Part shown: piece after piece, positions 1 through 12,600 of the stretch | Position numbering within the stretch: the first letter of the stretch is position 1 | How the letters are laid out: the number at the start of each line of letters is the position of its first letter | NCBI GenBank assembly: GCA_973895155.1 | Contig: OZ316896.1 | Location: 9,796,001-9,860,000 of the forward strand | Direction of reading: 5' to 3' | DNA length: 64,000 bases | From: Marsupella aquatica | Lineage: Eukaryota; Marchantiophyta | Program-made: the position numbers and the translations under genes | Notes under the pieces: model-generated | What the model saw: only the letters and a program-made list of their open reading frames with translations | Told to the model about the DNA's origin: nothing | Databases searched by the model: none

Positions 1-342
1 AGCACCTTGACTGACAAACATATACAGTTTAGTTACGATGTATGTCTAGTGGACAAATAAATGGCGATAACATCAGTACTGCAAGCTAAGGTAGAGTGGG
101 TGGGAGAGAGCAGTAATTAGGCTGCAAGTGCCGCAATCCCTTGTGAAATCTTTCCTGTGCTTGTTCATCTTCTTGTCTATTGTGTCCTCCAGCGAAGGGA
201 TGTGTTTCTGTGGCAATTACGTTTCGTTTGCTATGGAGTTCTTTCAAACTCAATTTTTAATCTCTTGATAATGGGATAGATGCTCTCAAAACGTAGTCTC
301 CCAGGGATGGTTTAGGAATTTGGCTTTTCTATGGTTTTGCAG
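1..342 (+). other. intron of the KDO8P synthase gene (left edge of window)
   Basis: No coding exon is recognisable here. The stretch ends in a pyrimidine-rich run and an AG acceptor at 341-342, just before the first recognisable exon. Earlier exons of the gene must lie left of the window. Confidence 0.7.
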
Positions 343-2918
343 TGCGAGGCAGTCGGAAAGGTTGCAGACATCATTCAAATTCCAGCTTTCCTTTGTAGAC
401 AGGTTGAGCACAATTTTTCTTTTCTTTCTGTTGGATTTTCTTTGCGCAGGCTTGCATTTCTGCCCCTCGTCCAAACGGTGCTGTCTGTGTAAACTGCCCA
501 TGCCATGCACTTTCTGGATTTCATCTTCTCTCTTTCTTTTCATTTCTAAGCTGCGAATGAGATCAACGTACAAGTCAATTCTTACGTAAAGTGCTTTCAA
601 TTTTTCCAGACGGATTTACTGGTTGCAGCTGCAAAGACCGGGAAGGTCATTAACATCAAGAAAGGACAATTCTGCGCTTCCTCAGTACGTATCTCCCCAG
701 ACAAGTAGGGATATTGCCTGGCTGAGATAGAATAGAATAGAATCTGACGACCAGAGTCGGACGTTCTCAGGATTATTCATTGACTCTGTCTGAGGAGCTA
801 TATGTGCCTCCATTACCATGGAATCTCTTTTTAGTGTCAAAACATGCATATTTCTAATTTATAATCTGACCAGGTTATGAAAAACTCAGCCGACAAAATC
901 AGACTGGCTGGAAATCCCAACGTGATGGTCTGTGAACGTGGCACTATGTTCGGATACAGTAAGAATCGACATATCTCGAGCATTTTGATTTATCACATTT
1001 AAAGAACGCATCATTGTTAGAGAGCCTGTAGGCTTTTTCTATGCGGGCATGTACGTTCTGATAGAATATGAAATTATCTTACTGTGGCTGGCGGCATCCT
1101 TCAGGTGACCTTGTGGTTGATCCGAGAAATCTGGAGTGGATGAGAGAAGCTAATTGTCCTGTGGTAGGTCCTTTCTCCCTTCGAGCCAAATAAATGTCGT
1201 GCCTGCAGTTTATGGCTGCTTCATTTTACCAACTTTTCCTGACCTTCCCCAGGCACCTCGTAATGCTGCAAATAGGGACATGTGTCTATGATTAGGATGT
1301 AAGTAGCTTCAATTATTTTTCATTTCTTTCCCTACCAATCGAGGCAGGGTTTCTAGTGTTGGTCACCACACCTTGGCTCTGACCGAAATGCTATCATGAG
1401 CTGGCTTGTTTGTGAAGTACATTGTAGTAGATTGGTTCTCTAACTTCAGCGTCCTCGTGTTGTCTGGACCAATGCCAGGCATAATGTCCACAATGAGCTT
1501 TGGGTTATTTAATGCTACTGGGAAGGAACACTAAACATTCTATTGATATCTTGGCAGGTGGCTGACATCACTCATTCCTTGCAGCAACCAGCTGGGAAAA
1601 AGGTAACAGTTCTGGAAATATCTTGAGAGTAAATTGAATGACCTGACATCAACTTTATTTTAGTTTTGTTGGGTATGTTTGAAGGGTATTTTTGATCTTG
1701 ATCTTTGTGAGAAGTATTATATCCCTTCAGAAATTGATGTAGAATGCCTAATTCTATCGATCTTCTGGGCACCACCTTCAAATGTTTTCTTGTGTCTGTA
1801 GTGCTCGTTCGTGAAATGACAGAGTCGTGGACTTATCCACTAATTGGGCACATGATGACAATCTAACATGCCTGTAATGAGCAGTTGTAGTTACAGCTTT
1901 TATCCCACTACTTTAGATTTTATTTTTCAGAAGCTGAATGCAGGCTCTTGTGAAGATGCATGTCTCGTCTACAATGTATTGATTTTTTGGACCCATACTA
2001 CTCCTTGTACTGCGTCCTTCTACATCCTCGGGCTATAAAACTTTCATGGATCAGATATGACAATAAAACCCTGGTGGTCAATTGTTGATGCAGCTTGAAG
2101 GTGGAGGAGTAGCAAGTGGAGGTCTTCGTGAACTTATCCCTTGTGTTGCCAGGACATGTGTGGCTGTTGGAGTTGATGGCATCTTCATGGAGGTGAGAAC
2201 TTTAAGCATGGCAACTGTCAAATCGCACCTGGTGGATTCTATTGTTGTAACTACAGGGTTTTAAATGCCCTAATAACTGGATTCGTTTTCATTACTGCCA
2301 TTGAATGAGGAACAAATGGCTGCTCTGTGTTTTCTTTAAGCGAACTTACTATCCTGTGCCAAGCTTTTTGATGAAAGTAAACACAACCTTTGCTACAAAG
2401 AAGCATTGCACAGGATGGTGCATTCAGTTATGGCCCTGACTTTGTTGATGCTGAATGCAGGTTCATGACAACCCGTTGCAGTCTCCTGTAGATGGTCCTA
2501 CACAATGGGTATGTAAACTACATCAGCTTGCAAATTCTATTGCCATGCATTGTATGACACATTTCATTCGAAAGTGCTTTTGATAGTAAGTGTCGTTTGG
2601 CTTAAGATTGACCTGAAGTCTACTTGGTGACTATCTGCAGCCTCTGCGCAACTTCAAGGAGCTGTTGTTGGAATTGATAGCGATTGCGGTAAGCTCTCCA
2701 AAATCGTTTCATTTCATATCCTTAGTATTTCAATATGTTGTATATGGTGTCTACTTGATCCCTAGCTTTAAACTGATAAATTGTAGTGCTTGTCATTTCT
2801 GGGAGTGCTAATTGTACACTATTCCTCTGAGACAAGTTGTATGTGGTATATGCAGAAAGTTTCAAAGGGGAAGCAACCTTATAAGATTGATTTGACCCCT
2901 GTTGGGGAAGATTTTTGA
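343..2918 (+). CDS. kdsA: KDO8P synthase (2-dehydro-3-deoxyphosphooctonate aldolase), 3' part
   Basis: Nine exons join in frame: 343-402, 610-684, 874-958, 1105-1163, 1558-1602, 2094-2192, 2461-2508, 2641-2688 and 2856-2918 (TGA), all with GT-AG borders. The enzyme condenses phosphoenolpyruvate with arabinose 5-phosphate to KDO 8-phosphate, which in plants supplies KDO for rhamnogalacturonan II. Family signatures seen in order: IIQIPAFLCRQTDLLVAAA, KKGQFC, CERGTMFGYSD, DPRNLEWMR, ADITHSLQQPAGKK, GGGVASGGLRELIP, VGVDGIFMEVHDNP, SPVDGPTQWPLR, and a short hydrophilic C-terminus ending GEDF. The N-terminal part of the barrel is missing because the gene starts outside the window. The visible reading frame has no break. 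It converges on the DR1 gene. Identification is secure from motifs; expression is not assessable. Confidence 0.93.
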
Positions 2919-4319
2919 CAGAACAGAGGGGTAGGCGTTTCATGAGGTTCATTTTTTTTGGCTATGGAAGAAAAATAAGTGGGGTTGCGAATTTATGTGG
3001 TATTGCTGAGGACCGTATAAGGCTCTGCAAGACTTGCAAACATGAAATGAACGAAGTGGTTTAGTCAATATACAGTATTTGTTCAGCAAAGCTTACTGCA
3101 ACCGCATAGCGAAGCCCATGATTCATTTTCATTGGCACTGTGCTGAAGTTTTTGAAATTTTCCAGGCTTTGGAATCGAATGGTACCATCGGAGTCATTGA
3201 ATAGCTCAAATTTTTGGTCTGCATTTGCAGTTTTCCAACAACAATTGTGTTGGCCCCACGCATCCTCAAACTTGCTCGTCTGTGATTTTTCTTTTTCAAT
3301 TCAATGAAGGAAACTGTCTTATCTGATTGCTTGTCTTCTCGCTCCAATTTACTTCAGGGTTCCCAGTTTCTTTTAAGAGGTCCGACTACATTTGCATGTC
3401 TGCATAATTAGTGTGTTTTTTCAAAACTTGAGGCCCTGAATGTCCTTATGGTGCAATATGCTCTTAATCTACATTCCAAGCACTCCAATTTGTTGCGAGT
3501 TAACTCAGTTAATCCGATTTGCAATAAACTTACCCGATTGCATCCCCAGAAACAACTCAATTCTCGTTACTACCAATGACAAGTGCGTGTTTGAGTCGAA
3601 CTGACAAACTAGTGAAGCTTGACGATCAGCCATCTGTTCCCCTAGTTTCGTACCGGGCCCAGGATCCCAATTCCACGAGTGGATGAACAGATTTTCTCCG
3701 GGATCAGAGTACCATCTCCTTCCAACAACCCGAACTCATAGCGTATTTGCTTGGATCCACATCTGATGATAGGGTCTCCAATGTTTCTACCTACTTTTGG
3801 AAAATCTTTTTCTGACAAGAAACAGAGCACATAGTTCCTTAATGCTACACGTCATAGATGTTCAGCGATTCTAGGAATAGCCTCAACGAAAGTTAGCTTG
3901 TAGCAATCAAAATCTTGACACAAGCTCCCTCAGAAGACTTAGAGACGAGCGAAAGATGTTCATGTTCTTTCTCAGTGCTATAAATCTGTACCAGTATGAA
4001 AAGATCCCTTAAGGGATCACATTTGCTTTTGTAGAGAGAAAACGCCTGGCTTGGCTCGCAACGGATCGTCACAAACTGACCACGTGGATCTGCAGCCTCT
4101 CACCTTGGACCAAACTCTTGCGACAAAGGCAACAGAAGAGAGTCTAATCTAAACCACAAGATGACTATTTGACACTACTCGTACATTCCAAAGCGACACA
4201 AAGTGGAACAGGACCTCCATTCCCTGACCCAATTTCTGTTTCTCCTTGTTCAGCGACCAACAACTCGTTTCCCTACCATTCAGGGTCAGAGATGAAACTA
4301 TACAAAACAAACTCCCCTT
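2919..4319. other. intergenic region between convergent genes
   Basis: This lies between the stop of KDO8P synthase (+) and the stop of DR1 (-), so it should hold both 3' UTRs. An AATAAA-like hexamer occurs near 3522. I see no conserved coding pattern, repeat or RNA gene. Confidence 0.5.
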
Positions 4320-5704
4320 TCATTCAGGATCAGACCCTGACTGCTGTAGGGCAGATGCAGAGACACCAGTGTTCGAGTTCATTCTTGCCTTCGCCTCTGC
4401 AAACATGCGCTGCTGAGCAGCTATAGCTTCCTCCTCTGTCATCCCACCGCCCACAGATTCTTTATTTCCCCATCTTCCACCAGCTTTCGGGGAATCCTGC
4501 GTTGAGAGAAAACTAGCATTAGTAACCTCAATCAGAGATACACCTATTCTCTTTAGAATCAGGGCGCTTGGTATGCGATGCCGCCATTCTCTGCACCAGA
4601 TAGATAGCAAAAGCTGAGATGGAGACATTACCAAGGTCTCAACACGATGTTGCTCGTATGCGGCTTGTACATCTCCGATATATTCTCCAAAACCCAACAC
4701 CTTTTACATGCAGAACAGATACATCAGTAAAAATAGAACAGCAGCACATGGTCCGCGATGCTGTATAAATGGATATCAAATTGAGATGTCCACAAGTCCA
4801 TGCTAGTAGAGAGACCATGATAGCCCACATAACATTGTTGACTTCTTCTTCAGTTGCATGACTCTGCTCACTAACCTCAAGGGCCCTGAGAACATGTTCC
4901 GGAGCTATTGTTCGTTTCTCCTCTTTGCTGCATATATCGTTCGACTCGGATGAAATCAAATTTATGAACTCTAAGGAAACAGCAGCAACAATTAGAACCA
5001 GGGAAACAGTTAGTCGTGATTCACAAACTGAACTTGCTCAATCTTGGAAAACAACGTATATTCTGCGCTCAGGTTTTATACTTGAATACCAACATCAGAA
5101 AAATGGAAAGAAAGCAGTGTACACGTTATATCACATGAAGAAGAAATCCACGTCAAAATTGTGAAGTGAGGGCGGGAAATAGGATACACTCAAAGGGAAC
5201 CCTAAGGATGTCTCAACAGCAGCAAATCAGAAGAACTCACCGACGCAGCACTCCACCAGCAAGTCTTGCGCATCCTTTGCCACCCGAACGTCTGGTGGCA
5301 ACATCTCCTTGATTATTTTCGTCATGGTTGCTGAATAAAAGCATTTGGAACGCCGTCAGAGAGGGAAGGGATCGTAACCAGCCCTGTGCCATTAAATTAA
5401 ATACTGGCAAGGCATTTGATTCCCATCTGATGACTGACACAATAGTTTTAGACTGCTTACTTCAGAGCGTTCCCATGCACGGAGAAGGCAAACCCTAACA
5501 TAGAAATTCACAATTGTCCAACACATTTGATTTTTCCCACTCGGTCGCTGCAACGCATAATTTTCCACAGTATCTCTCAAGCTTTGTAAAATGCAAGACC
5601 ATGAGGACTCCAAATAAGACTCTGCCAAACCTCACAGGCTAGAGAAAACTACACTCACCTTTAGGAAGCGACACATCTTCTTTGGCCCGGCTGGCAGTAT
5701 CCAT
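4320..5704 (-). CDS. DR1: NC2-beta / DR1 transcriptional repressor subunit
   Basis: Five exons on the minus strand (5704-5659, 5330-5241, 4970-4876, 4700-4632, 4496-4320) join with GT-AG borders and correct phase to 477 nt, that is 158 residues plus TGA. This is about the length of plant DR1. NC2-beta pairs with NC2-alpha through a histone fold, binds TBP on promoters and blocks TFIIA/TFIIB entry. Seen: the start MDTASRAKED, the histone-fold segments TKIIKEMLP, VAKDAQDLLVECCVEFI, SSESNDICSKEEKRTIAPEH and VLRALEVLGFGEYI, then AAYEQH, and a C-terminal MTEEEAIAAQQRMFAEAKAR helix. The start is chosen because it gives the usual short N-terminus and the phase fits. No disabling change is seen. Confidence is high. 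Confidence 0.95.
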
Positions 5705-6938
5705 TCGAAATCAGATCAGTTCAAATAAGTTCCAAAGTCGCAGTTTCGCCGAATCCTCCTCACTCGCTTGCAAACGATATAATGTCCATAACATCTGCCA
5801 GGATGCACAAAGAACAGCGATGCTTGGTACGTCGAAGAGGAGGAATGGGGACGACGACCATCACCCCAAAAATCTATGCAAGTCCTCTGGACTGAGCCAA
5901 ATAAAAACTTATTATTCTTATTCGCGGGCTGAAGCCAGTGTGGAGAAGCATGCATGCGTCAATTACAGAGAGCGATGACAAGTATAATTGTTTCGATGTC
6001 TTGTATCATTGAAGATGAGGTAAGAGGAAGATTGACTTCCGCATTTTCCGAATTACGATAACACGATGAAGTGATCAATACGGAAACAACCCGCAAAAAC
6101 TACAGCTGCTCTAAAAGTATTGCACACAGAGCACGACTGGCTACTGACAGACGGCTATGGATGCTTATTCACCAGATGACCAAAATCAAAAGAGGAAAAG
6201 AGGAGTACCTGTATACAACGATGGTCGCAGAACCGTAGGAGCACGAGAAGCATTCAATTTCGACCGAATCGGCCACGGACAATGGACTCCGTATCCAGCG
6301 GCAAAACCCTCGCCGGCTTCCACTGTAGTACAAAGGAGAGAGGGTTTGAAACGAGCACGAGGTAAAGCTCAGCCAATCAACTCGCCTTAAATCGCCTTCA
6401 CCAAAACAACGACAGCAAGCCAAGCAGCAGCTCCATCCTCCCTTCCTCTCTTCCAGAACCCGTCCGAGCTTTTCTTTCGAGCGAGCTCCTCAACGCCACG
6501 CACCAACACCGGTCCTGTAGTCGACCACTGTGATATTCTCCTCTTTCTCTTCTCCTCCTTCACTTTTTTTTTCTTCTCCTTCTTCTTCTTCTTCTTCTCC
6601 TTCTTTTCTTCTACTTCTTTCTACTTCTTTCTACTTCTCGACTGTTCAGCAATTTGTTCAGAAGCGGAGCAGCGAAGCATCGGATTGATGGGTCGAGGCA
6701 AGAGGTCGTCGGTGAATCGAGGCGAGACTCGTAAACGTGAATCAAGGAAATGGGAACACATTCATTTCCCTTGTAGGCGGGAAAGAATCGTTTAAAAGGA
6801 GGAGACTGCGAACACAAAGAAGAGGCACTGAACGGAGAAACGATTTCGCATGTTCGCGCTCTTGTATGTGACCCACAGTTACAAGCAAGCCACCCCAACT
6901 CCCCAAGCTACACCATAGGTTAAATTTGTGAGAATGGG
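5705..6938. promoter_or_regulatory. upstream region of DR1, including a pyrimidine-rich tract
   Basis: This is the 5' flank of DR1 (which reads leftward). The stretch at about 6536-6645 is almost pure CTT/TTC on the plus strand (GAA-rich on the DR1 strand), as is common in plant 5' leaders and core promoters. No clear TATA box was identified. The part 6904-6934 resembles one end of the 110-bp repeat found at 16457-16830, which marks the edge of the repeat-rich region. Confidence 0.4.
6157..6390 (+). CDS. possible small basic protein, unrecognised
   Basis: A 77-residue ATG-initiated reading frame, very basic near the start (QKRKRG) and again near the end (RREGLKRARGK). It lies divergently upstream of DR1, about 450 bp from its start codon. 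I do not recognise the family and see no intron signals that extend it. It could be chance coding in the DR1 promoter region or the first exon of a divergent gene. Confidence 0.2.
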   Translation: MDAYSPDDQNQKRKRGVPVYNDGRRTVGAREAFNFDRIGHGQWTPYPAAKPSPASTVVQRREGLKRARGKAQPINSP

Positions 6939-6950
6939 TTTTTACTAACC

Positions 6951-7250
6951 TGCCCTCCAAACTACCCCATATTTTTTACATGCCCTCCAAACTACCCCAT
7001 ATTTTTTTCATGCCCTCCAAACTACCCCATATTTTTTTCATGCCCTCCCATATTTTTTTCATGCCCTCCAAACTACCCCATATTTTTTACGAGCCCTCCA
7101 AACTACCCCATATTTTTTACATGCCCTCCAAACTACCCCATATTTTTTACTAGCCCTCCAAACTACCCCATATTTTTTACATGCCCTCCAAACTACCCCA
7201 TATTTTTTACATGCCCTCCAAACTACCCCATATTTTTTACATGTTCCTCA
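6951..7250. repeat. 30-bp minisatellite within the left TIR
   Basis: About ten tandem copies of a ~30-bp unit (TGCCCTCCAAACTACCCCAT followed by a run of T and CA). Most are nearly identical; one copy is shortened at about 7041-7062. The right arm of the same element has only about one diverged unit, so the array expanded after the two arms became paired. Confidence 0.9.
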
Positions 7251-7375
7251 AACAAAATTTGTTATCAGTCGGTAATCCATTTCATACTCGGGTCAGTATT
7301 AACTTGTATACGAGTTCTCATTACCATGGCAACTCACTATTGGCTAGCCTTAACCCTCAGCCACCCCCCCTTCCT

Positions 7376-8602
7376 CTTCCCTGCTGCGTTTTCCTGAGTA
7401 AAAATGAGGGCCGAAAGTGTCGGGTTTCTGTGAGGGGAGTGTGAAGCAAAAAATGACGTATTTACGGACCCCCATTAGAGGTCCTTTCCAAAATTCCTGG
7501 TTCCACAGTGCGCCACATCATCATGGCATGTCACAAACAGGAAGGGACTTGTTTTTGGATAAAATTAACTTCTACATTCGTGTTTGTGGCAACTTTGCTG
7601 TAAAAACTAGGACGCCATGCTGTAAAAAAGAATGTAAAAAAATTGACATGCAAATCAAAAGATAAAAAGATTGAGGTAAACTGCTCCCAATAATGATTTT
7701 ATTTCCATTTTGATTTCATTCAAAACATAAAATTTTCCTGACAATAATTTTTGATTTGACATTGTTGAGTCAAATCATAATGAAAACTCACGTATAATAT
7801 GGCGTTGGAAAGATCTTGAAGAGACGGTCGTGATGAGCTCAAAATTGTCACCATTCGATAAGAATTGAGTAAATAATTTGAAAAATAGATTTTACCCATG
7901 ATTTTAATCTCTAATGTGAATAGAAATTTTGTTGTACAACCCCTGAAATGTTGACCCCTTCCATGAGAATAAACCTAAAATTGATAAATTTTATCGAGTA
8001 TTAAGGAGATTATGAATTTTAGAATTTCTTTAATTGTTTAATGAACTTAACATTGATAGATTTAGTTGAGTTCTAAGGAGATTATAAGTTTCCAATGTTC
8101 TCTAGCTTTCTAATGAGTGTGACATTGAGAGATTTTATCAAGTACTAAAGTGGTCATGAATTTCTTAATTTTTCTAACTTTCTATCCATTTTGAATTCCA
8201 CAATTGGAAATTTGTTTCCATGAATTTTTTTTGTCTTAAACAATTATGCAAGGTTAGTGATTTGATGACACCGATGACTTCTCTCTCTTTGTCTATCTGC
8301 ATGTAGGAATTGAAAAGTGATTACTTTCGATGCAACCTGAATGCATCCAACATCCCTTTGATAACGTGAAGGAAATCCATCACCGTTTTGCTGAAGTGGG
8401 CAATTAAGCTGCCCACACATTAAACAATAGTTCACATTGCAACTTGTTTTGTGATTGATTTTAATTATGGTTGTCTTGGTAAGTTTAACAATTGTTTCAA
8501 GTGTCAAACATTGACTTGTCCATTTTTGAATTTTTTTTCTTAAGATTTGGAGGTCCATCTAGGCTTTCTAGATAAGTGTCTCTAAAATAACATGGGGGTC
8601 CA
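7376..8602. other. AT-rich interior of the TIR element, left of the copia insertion
   Basis: Low-complexity AT-rich sequence without a recognisable coding pattern. Weak internal repeats of the type 'attgatagattttatcgagta...aaggagattatgaattt' occur at about 7980-8165. The copia 5' LTR begins at 8603. Confidence 0.5.
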
Positions 8603-9077
8603 TGTTGGGTATTTACTCTTACGTCTAGGTTAGGTATGACGTGGTTGGTACAACAACGTGGGTTGGTACAACTACGTGGTTAGGTACAACTACGTGATTA
8701 GGTACAACTATGTGGTTAGGTACAACTACGTGATTAGGTACAACTATGTGGTTAGGTACAACTACGTGATTAGGTACAACTATGTGGTTAGGTACAACTA
8801 TGTGGTTAGGTACAACTAAGTTGCACACTATATCATAAGAGGCATGTGTGCTTGGAGAGGTAGAACCAAGGCTCATTGTTATGGAGCCACTTGAGAGATA
8901 GGGAGAGCTTACACTGTGGAGACTCGGTATAGCCGACGGGCTTAGAGTTCAGTAAAGCTCTCTTGTGTGTTCCCGTGGACGTAGCCTCAAGGAGGTGAAC
9001 CACGTATCTCTTGTGTCGACTATTGTGCGTTGGATGGTTCATGGGCTTGCCGTTGCGATCGTCGTCTATGCTCAACA
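8603..9077 (+). repeat. copia 5' LTR
   Basis: Begins TGTTGGGTATTTACTC and ends CTATGCTCAACA. The first third (about 8638-8818) is a tandem array of an 18-bp unit (GGTACAACTAYGTGRTTA). It contains six ACGTG cores, four further copies reading ATGTG, and is followed by an AT-rich CACTATATCATAAG, a possible TATA region. ACGTG is the core of plant bZIP/ABRE sites, so the array may be the U3 enhancer. Confidence 0.95.
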
Positions 9078-9079
9078 AT

Positions 9080-9091
9080 TGGTATCAGAGC
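9080..9091 (+). other. primer-binding site of the copia element
   Basis: TGGTATCAGAGC, two bases after the 5' LTR, is the standard copia PBS complementary to the 3' end of initiator tRNA-Met. Confidence 0.9.
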
Positions 9092-9607
9092 ATGCTTGGG
9101 AGGTGACGTGTGTTCGTGACGGGATTTCATGACGGTTTTTCCAGCGTTGAGTGTTGGTGGATTTTCCAGAGTTCCATCGCATGGAACTTGGAGTTTATGG
9201 GCTCAACGGATAGATCAGGGCAAGAGCTTTCTAACGGTGTGAAGAAATCGTTGAACGGAGCTCGTGGTGCAGAGAGATCTAAGTTTTCGTCGTTCTGGAT
9301 TTTGTGAAGAAAGTTGGCAATCGACTTGGAGGGAGAAGCGTCAAGTGTTTTGACTCAACGGAGAGATTGAGGCAAGACGATTGTTTTTGAGTCCGGGATT
9401 GGCTCTTTGATGCAAAGAGGAAGGCTAAGCAAAATCAATTACCTTGTTGGACTTGGTGACGGCACCAAGTGCAATTGATCAACATTCGTTGTTGACAAGG
9501 GGCAGAGAGAGGAGCAGGAGGAAGAGCACGTGACACCGATACCATCACCGGTGCGGCGTGTGGTGGAGGAAGCAGTACTACTACCGGAGCTCACGGTAAA
9601 GAAGAAG

Positions 9608-12600
9608 ATGGGGACTTTCAAGCTTGGGGGACCCAAGTATGAAGTGACAAAGTATGATGGGCGCTCTTACTACTTGCTATGGGAGAAGCAAGTGAAGGGA
9701 GTGCTTTATGCGTCAGGGATGGGCCAACTGCTGAGCCCTCGTGAAGACGATGTTGATGAGAAACAATGGGACCGCATGCAGGAGCAGGGAGTGTGGTGTG
9801 TTACACTCTATCTCATGCCTCCCATCATCAAGCAGTTGGGTGCACATAAGGATTGCATGTCCTTGTTTGCGGAATTGCAGAGCAAGTATCACCGCAAGGA
9901 GTTGTCGAACCGACTCTACACTTCTTACAAACTGATGAGTTTCAGGATGAAGGAATCTGGTACGAAGTTGCAAGACCATGTGGATGCTTTCAACGACATG
10001 GTCGTTGACTTGGAAAACCTTGGGGAGACTTTGAATGATGAGACGAAGGCTCTGCAGCTTCTTAGTTCATTGCCTCCATCTTACCAGTCCCTATCACGAG
10101 TGTTGTTGCATCGTGATAGGGATACCATTTCATACAATGACGTGGTAAGTTCTCTGCTTAGTGATGATCTTCAGCAGAAGATGCACATCACGTCACAGCC
10201 TTCATCATCTGGTGCTGCCCTCAATGTTAACCGTGGGAGGAGTATGCAGCGACCAACTGGGGACCGTAGAACCCAGTTTAGATCTAAATCCAGATCTAAG
10301 TCCAAGGGTAAATCCCCTCAGAGGAGGTAGGTGACATGTTGGAAGTGCAACCAAGTTGGACACTTCAAGCGAGACTGTAAGGGAAAGGCAGCGGAAACTT
10401 CATCGGCAAATGTGGCTAGGGCTGATGGAGAAGCTGATTTACTCAATGATGAGTATGTTTTATGAAGTCGGGGGTATGCCTTGTGCACGTCATCTAGGAG
10501 AGCAGATGATGTGTGGATTCTTGATTGTGCTTGCTCTTTTCATATTTGTTACATTCGTGAGTTTTTCAGTTCTTACTCTGTTTCAAACGGTTCAGTTCTG
10601 ATGGGAAATGATCACTCCTGTCAAATTGAGGGAATTGGGTCTGTGAAGATTCAAATGTTTGATGGCGCTGTGCGCACAGTGTCCGGAGTCAGGTATGTAC
10701 CTGGCATGCGTAAGAATCTGATTTCGCTCGGTGTGTTGGATTCAAATGGTCATCAATGGAGCGTTATTGATGGTGAACTTCAAGTCAGGTCGGGAGAGAC
10801 AGTGATTTTGAAGGGGAGTAGACAAAAGAATTTGTATGTGTTACAGGGCAATACTGTATGTGGAGAGGCCAATGTAACCAAGTCTCACGAGGAGATGACT
10901 CAACTGTGGCATTCACGGCTAGGCCATGAGTGAGAAGGGTTTGGCTATCTTACGGAAGAATGGACTCATTTCTGATTTGCAATCTTGTAAATTAGAGTTT
11001 TGTGAGCATTGCATTCTTGGAAAGCAGCATCGTCGTGCTTTTGGTGTTGGAACTCATCGTTCCAAAGCGGTTCTTGAGTACATACATAGTGACGTGTGGG
11101 GTCCATCCCCGACTCCCTCACACTCTAGAAAGTTGTACTATGTATCATTTATTGATGATTACTCAAGATTTGTGTGGATTTATTTCATGACGCATAAGTC
11201 TGATGTCTTGTCCATTTTTAAGAAGTGGAAGGCCCAGTTGGAGAATCAGACTGGAAACACGATCAAGTGTTTGGATACAAGGGTGAAGAGTCTGAGGTCA
11301 GACAACGGCGGGGAGTACACTTCAATGGAATTTGAAGAGTACTGTTCAAAACAGGGGATAACTCGCCATCTCACCACAGTTTATACTCCGCAGCAGAATG
11401 GTGTCGCTGAGAGGCTCAATCGGACACTGTTGGAGCGGTCACGGAGTATGTTGAGCCAATCAGGTTTACCACAAGAATTTTGGGCAGAAGCTGTCAATAC
11501 CGCAGCTTATTTGGTAAATCTTTCTCCTTCTAGTGCTATCAATTTCAAAACGCCGTTTGAGATGCGCTATAAGCGGCAAGCAGACTATCATGGCTTGGTA
11601 ATTTTTGGAAGTGATGCATATGCTCTCACACCAAAGCAGAATAGGACCAAGTTGGATCCTACCTCCAGGAAATGTGTTTTTCTTGGGTACCAGAGTGGTG
11701 TGAAAGCCTATAGGCTATGGGATCCTATTGCCTGTAAGCTCGTTGTCAGTAGGGATGTTTCCTTCAATGAATCCAGATTATTGAAGGAGGGGGAGAATAC
11801 TCAGGTCTCCCGTACTGACAAAGGAAAATCTCCTATCCCGGATCTCGTTGAGGGGGAGATTGGTTATGAGGTGCATGACCGGAGAGAAGGAGTTGCTCCA
11901 ATTATGGAGCTGGTTCCTGTGCCAGAGGAACCAGAGGAGTTTGTTGATGCTGGTGAGCAGCAAGTGGATGCTGTTGAGCTTCAAATTGTACCAGCACACG
12001 CAGATCAACCGGAGTCATCGGCTAGAAGAACATCTGGTCGCACTGTACGCGCTCCATCAAGGTATGGACAGTGGGTTGATTCATCTCAACTGCAAGAGGA
12101 TGATTTTACAGCTGATGATGAGGGTGATGCGTTAATTTTGGAAGAAGGAGAACCTTCTTCATTTCATGAGGCAAGTGCTTCAAAAGAGAAGCAGAAGTGG
12201 ACTGCAGCAATGCAAACGGAGATGCAGTCACTAAAGGACAACAAAACTTGGGAGCTTGTTAAGCTGCCTAAGGGTCAGCAAGTGGTGGACAGCAAGTGGA
12301 TTTACAAGCTGAAGGATAATTCCATAGGAGGTGGATCGAAGGTCTACAAGGCTAGATTGGTAGCAAAGGGATTCACACAAGAGAAATGTGTGGATTACAA
12401 TGAGGTCTTCTCACCAGTTGCTAAGTACTCTACAATACGACTATTGTGTGTACTTGTTGTAATGTTTGGTCTGCTCCTAGATCAGATGGATGTTGTCACA
12501 GCTTTCCTCTATGGCACATTGGAAGAGGTGATCTTCATGAGACAACCGCTAGGTTTTGTGAAGAGAGGACAGGAGGAATTGGTTTGCAGATTCCTGAAAT

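Noticed and set aside
5682-5978. 98-codon plus-strand frame over the first DR1 exon
   Set aside because: It is antisense to the confirmed DR1 exon and its 5' leader and has no domain.
6951-7250. Regularly spaced repeats as a possible CRISPR-like array
   Set aside because: Units are contiguous without unique spacers; it is a minisatellite in a eukaryotic transposon arm.
8625-9078. Minus-strand frames with repeated VVPNH units
   Set aside because: They are antisense readings of the 18-bp repeat in the copia LTR and recur identically in the other LTR.
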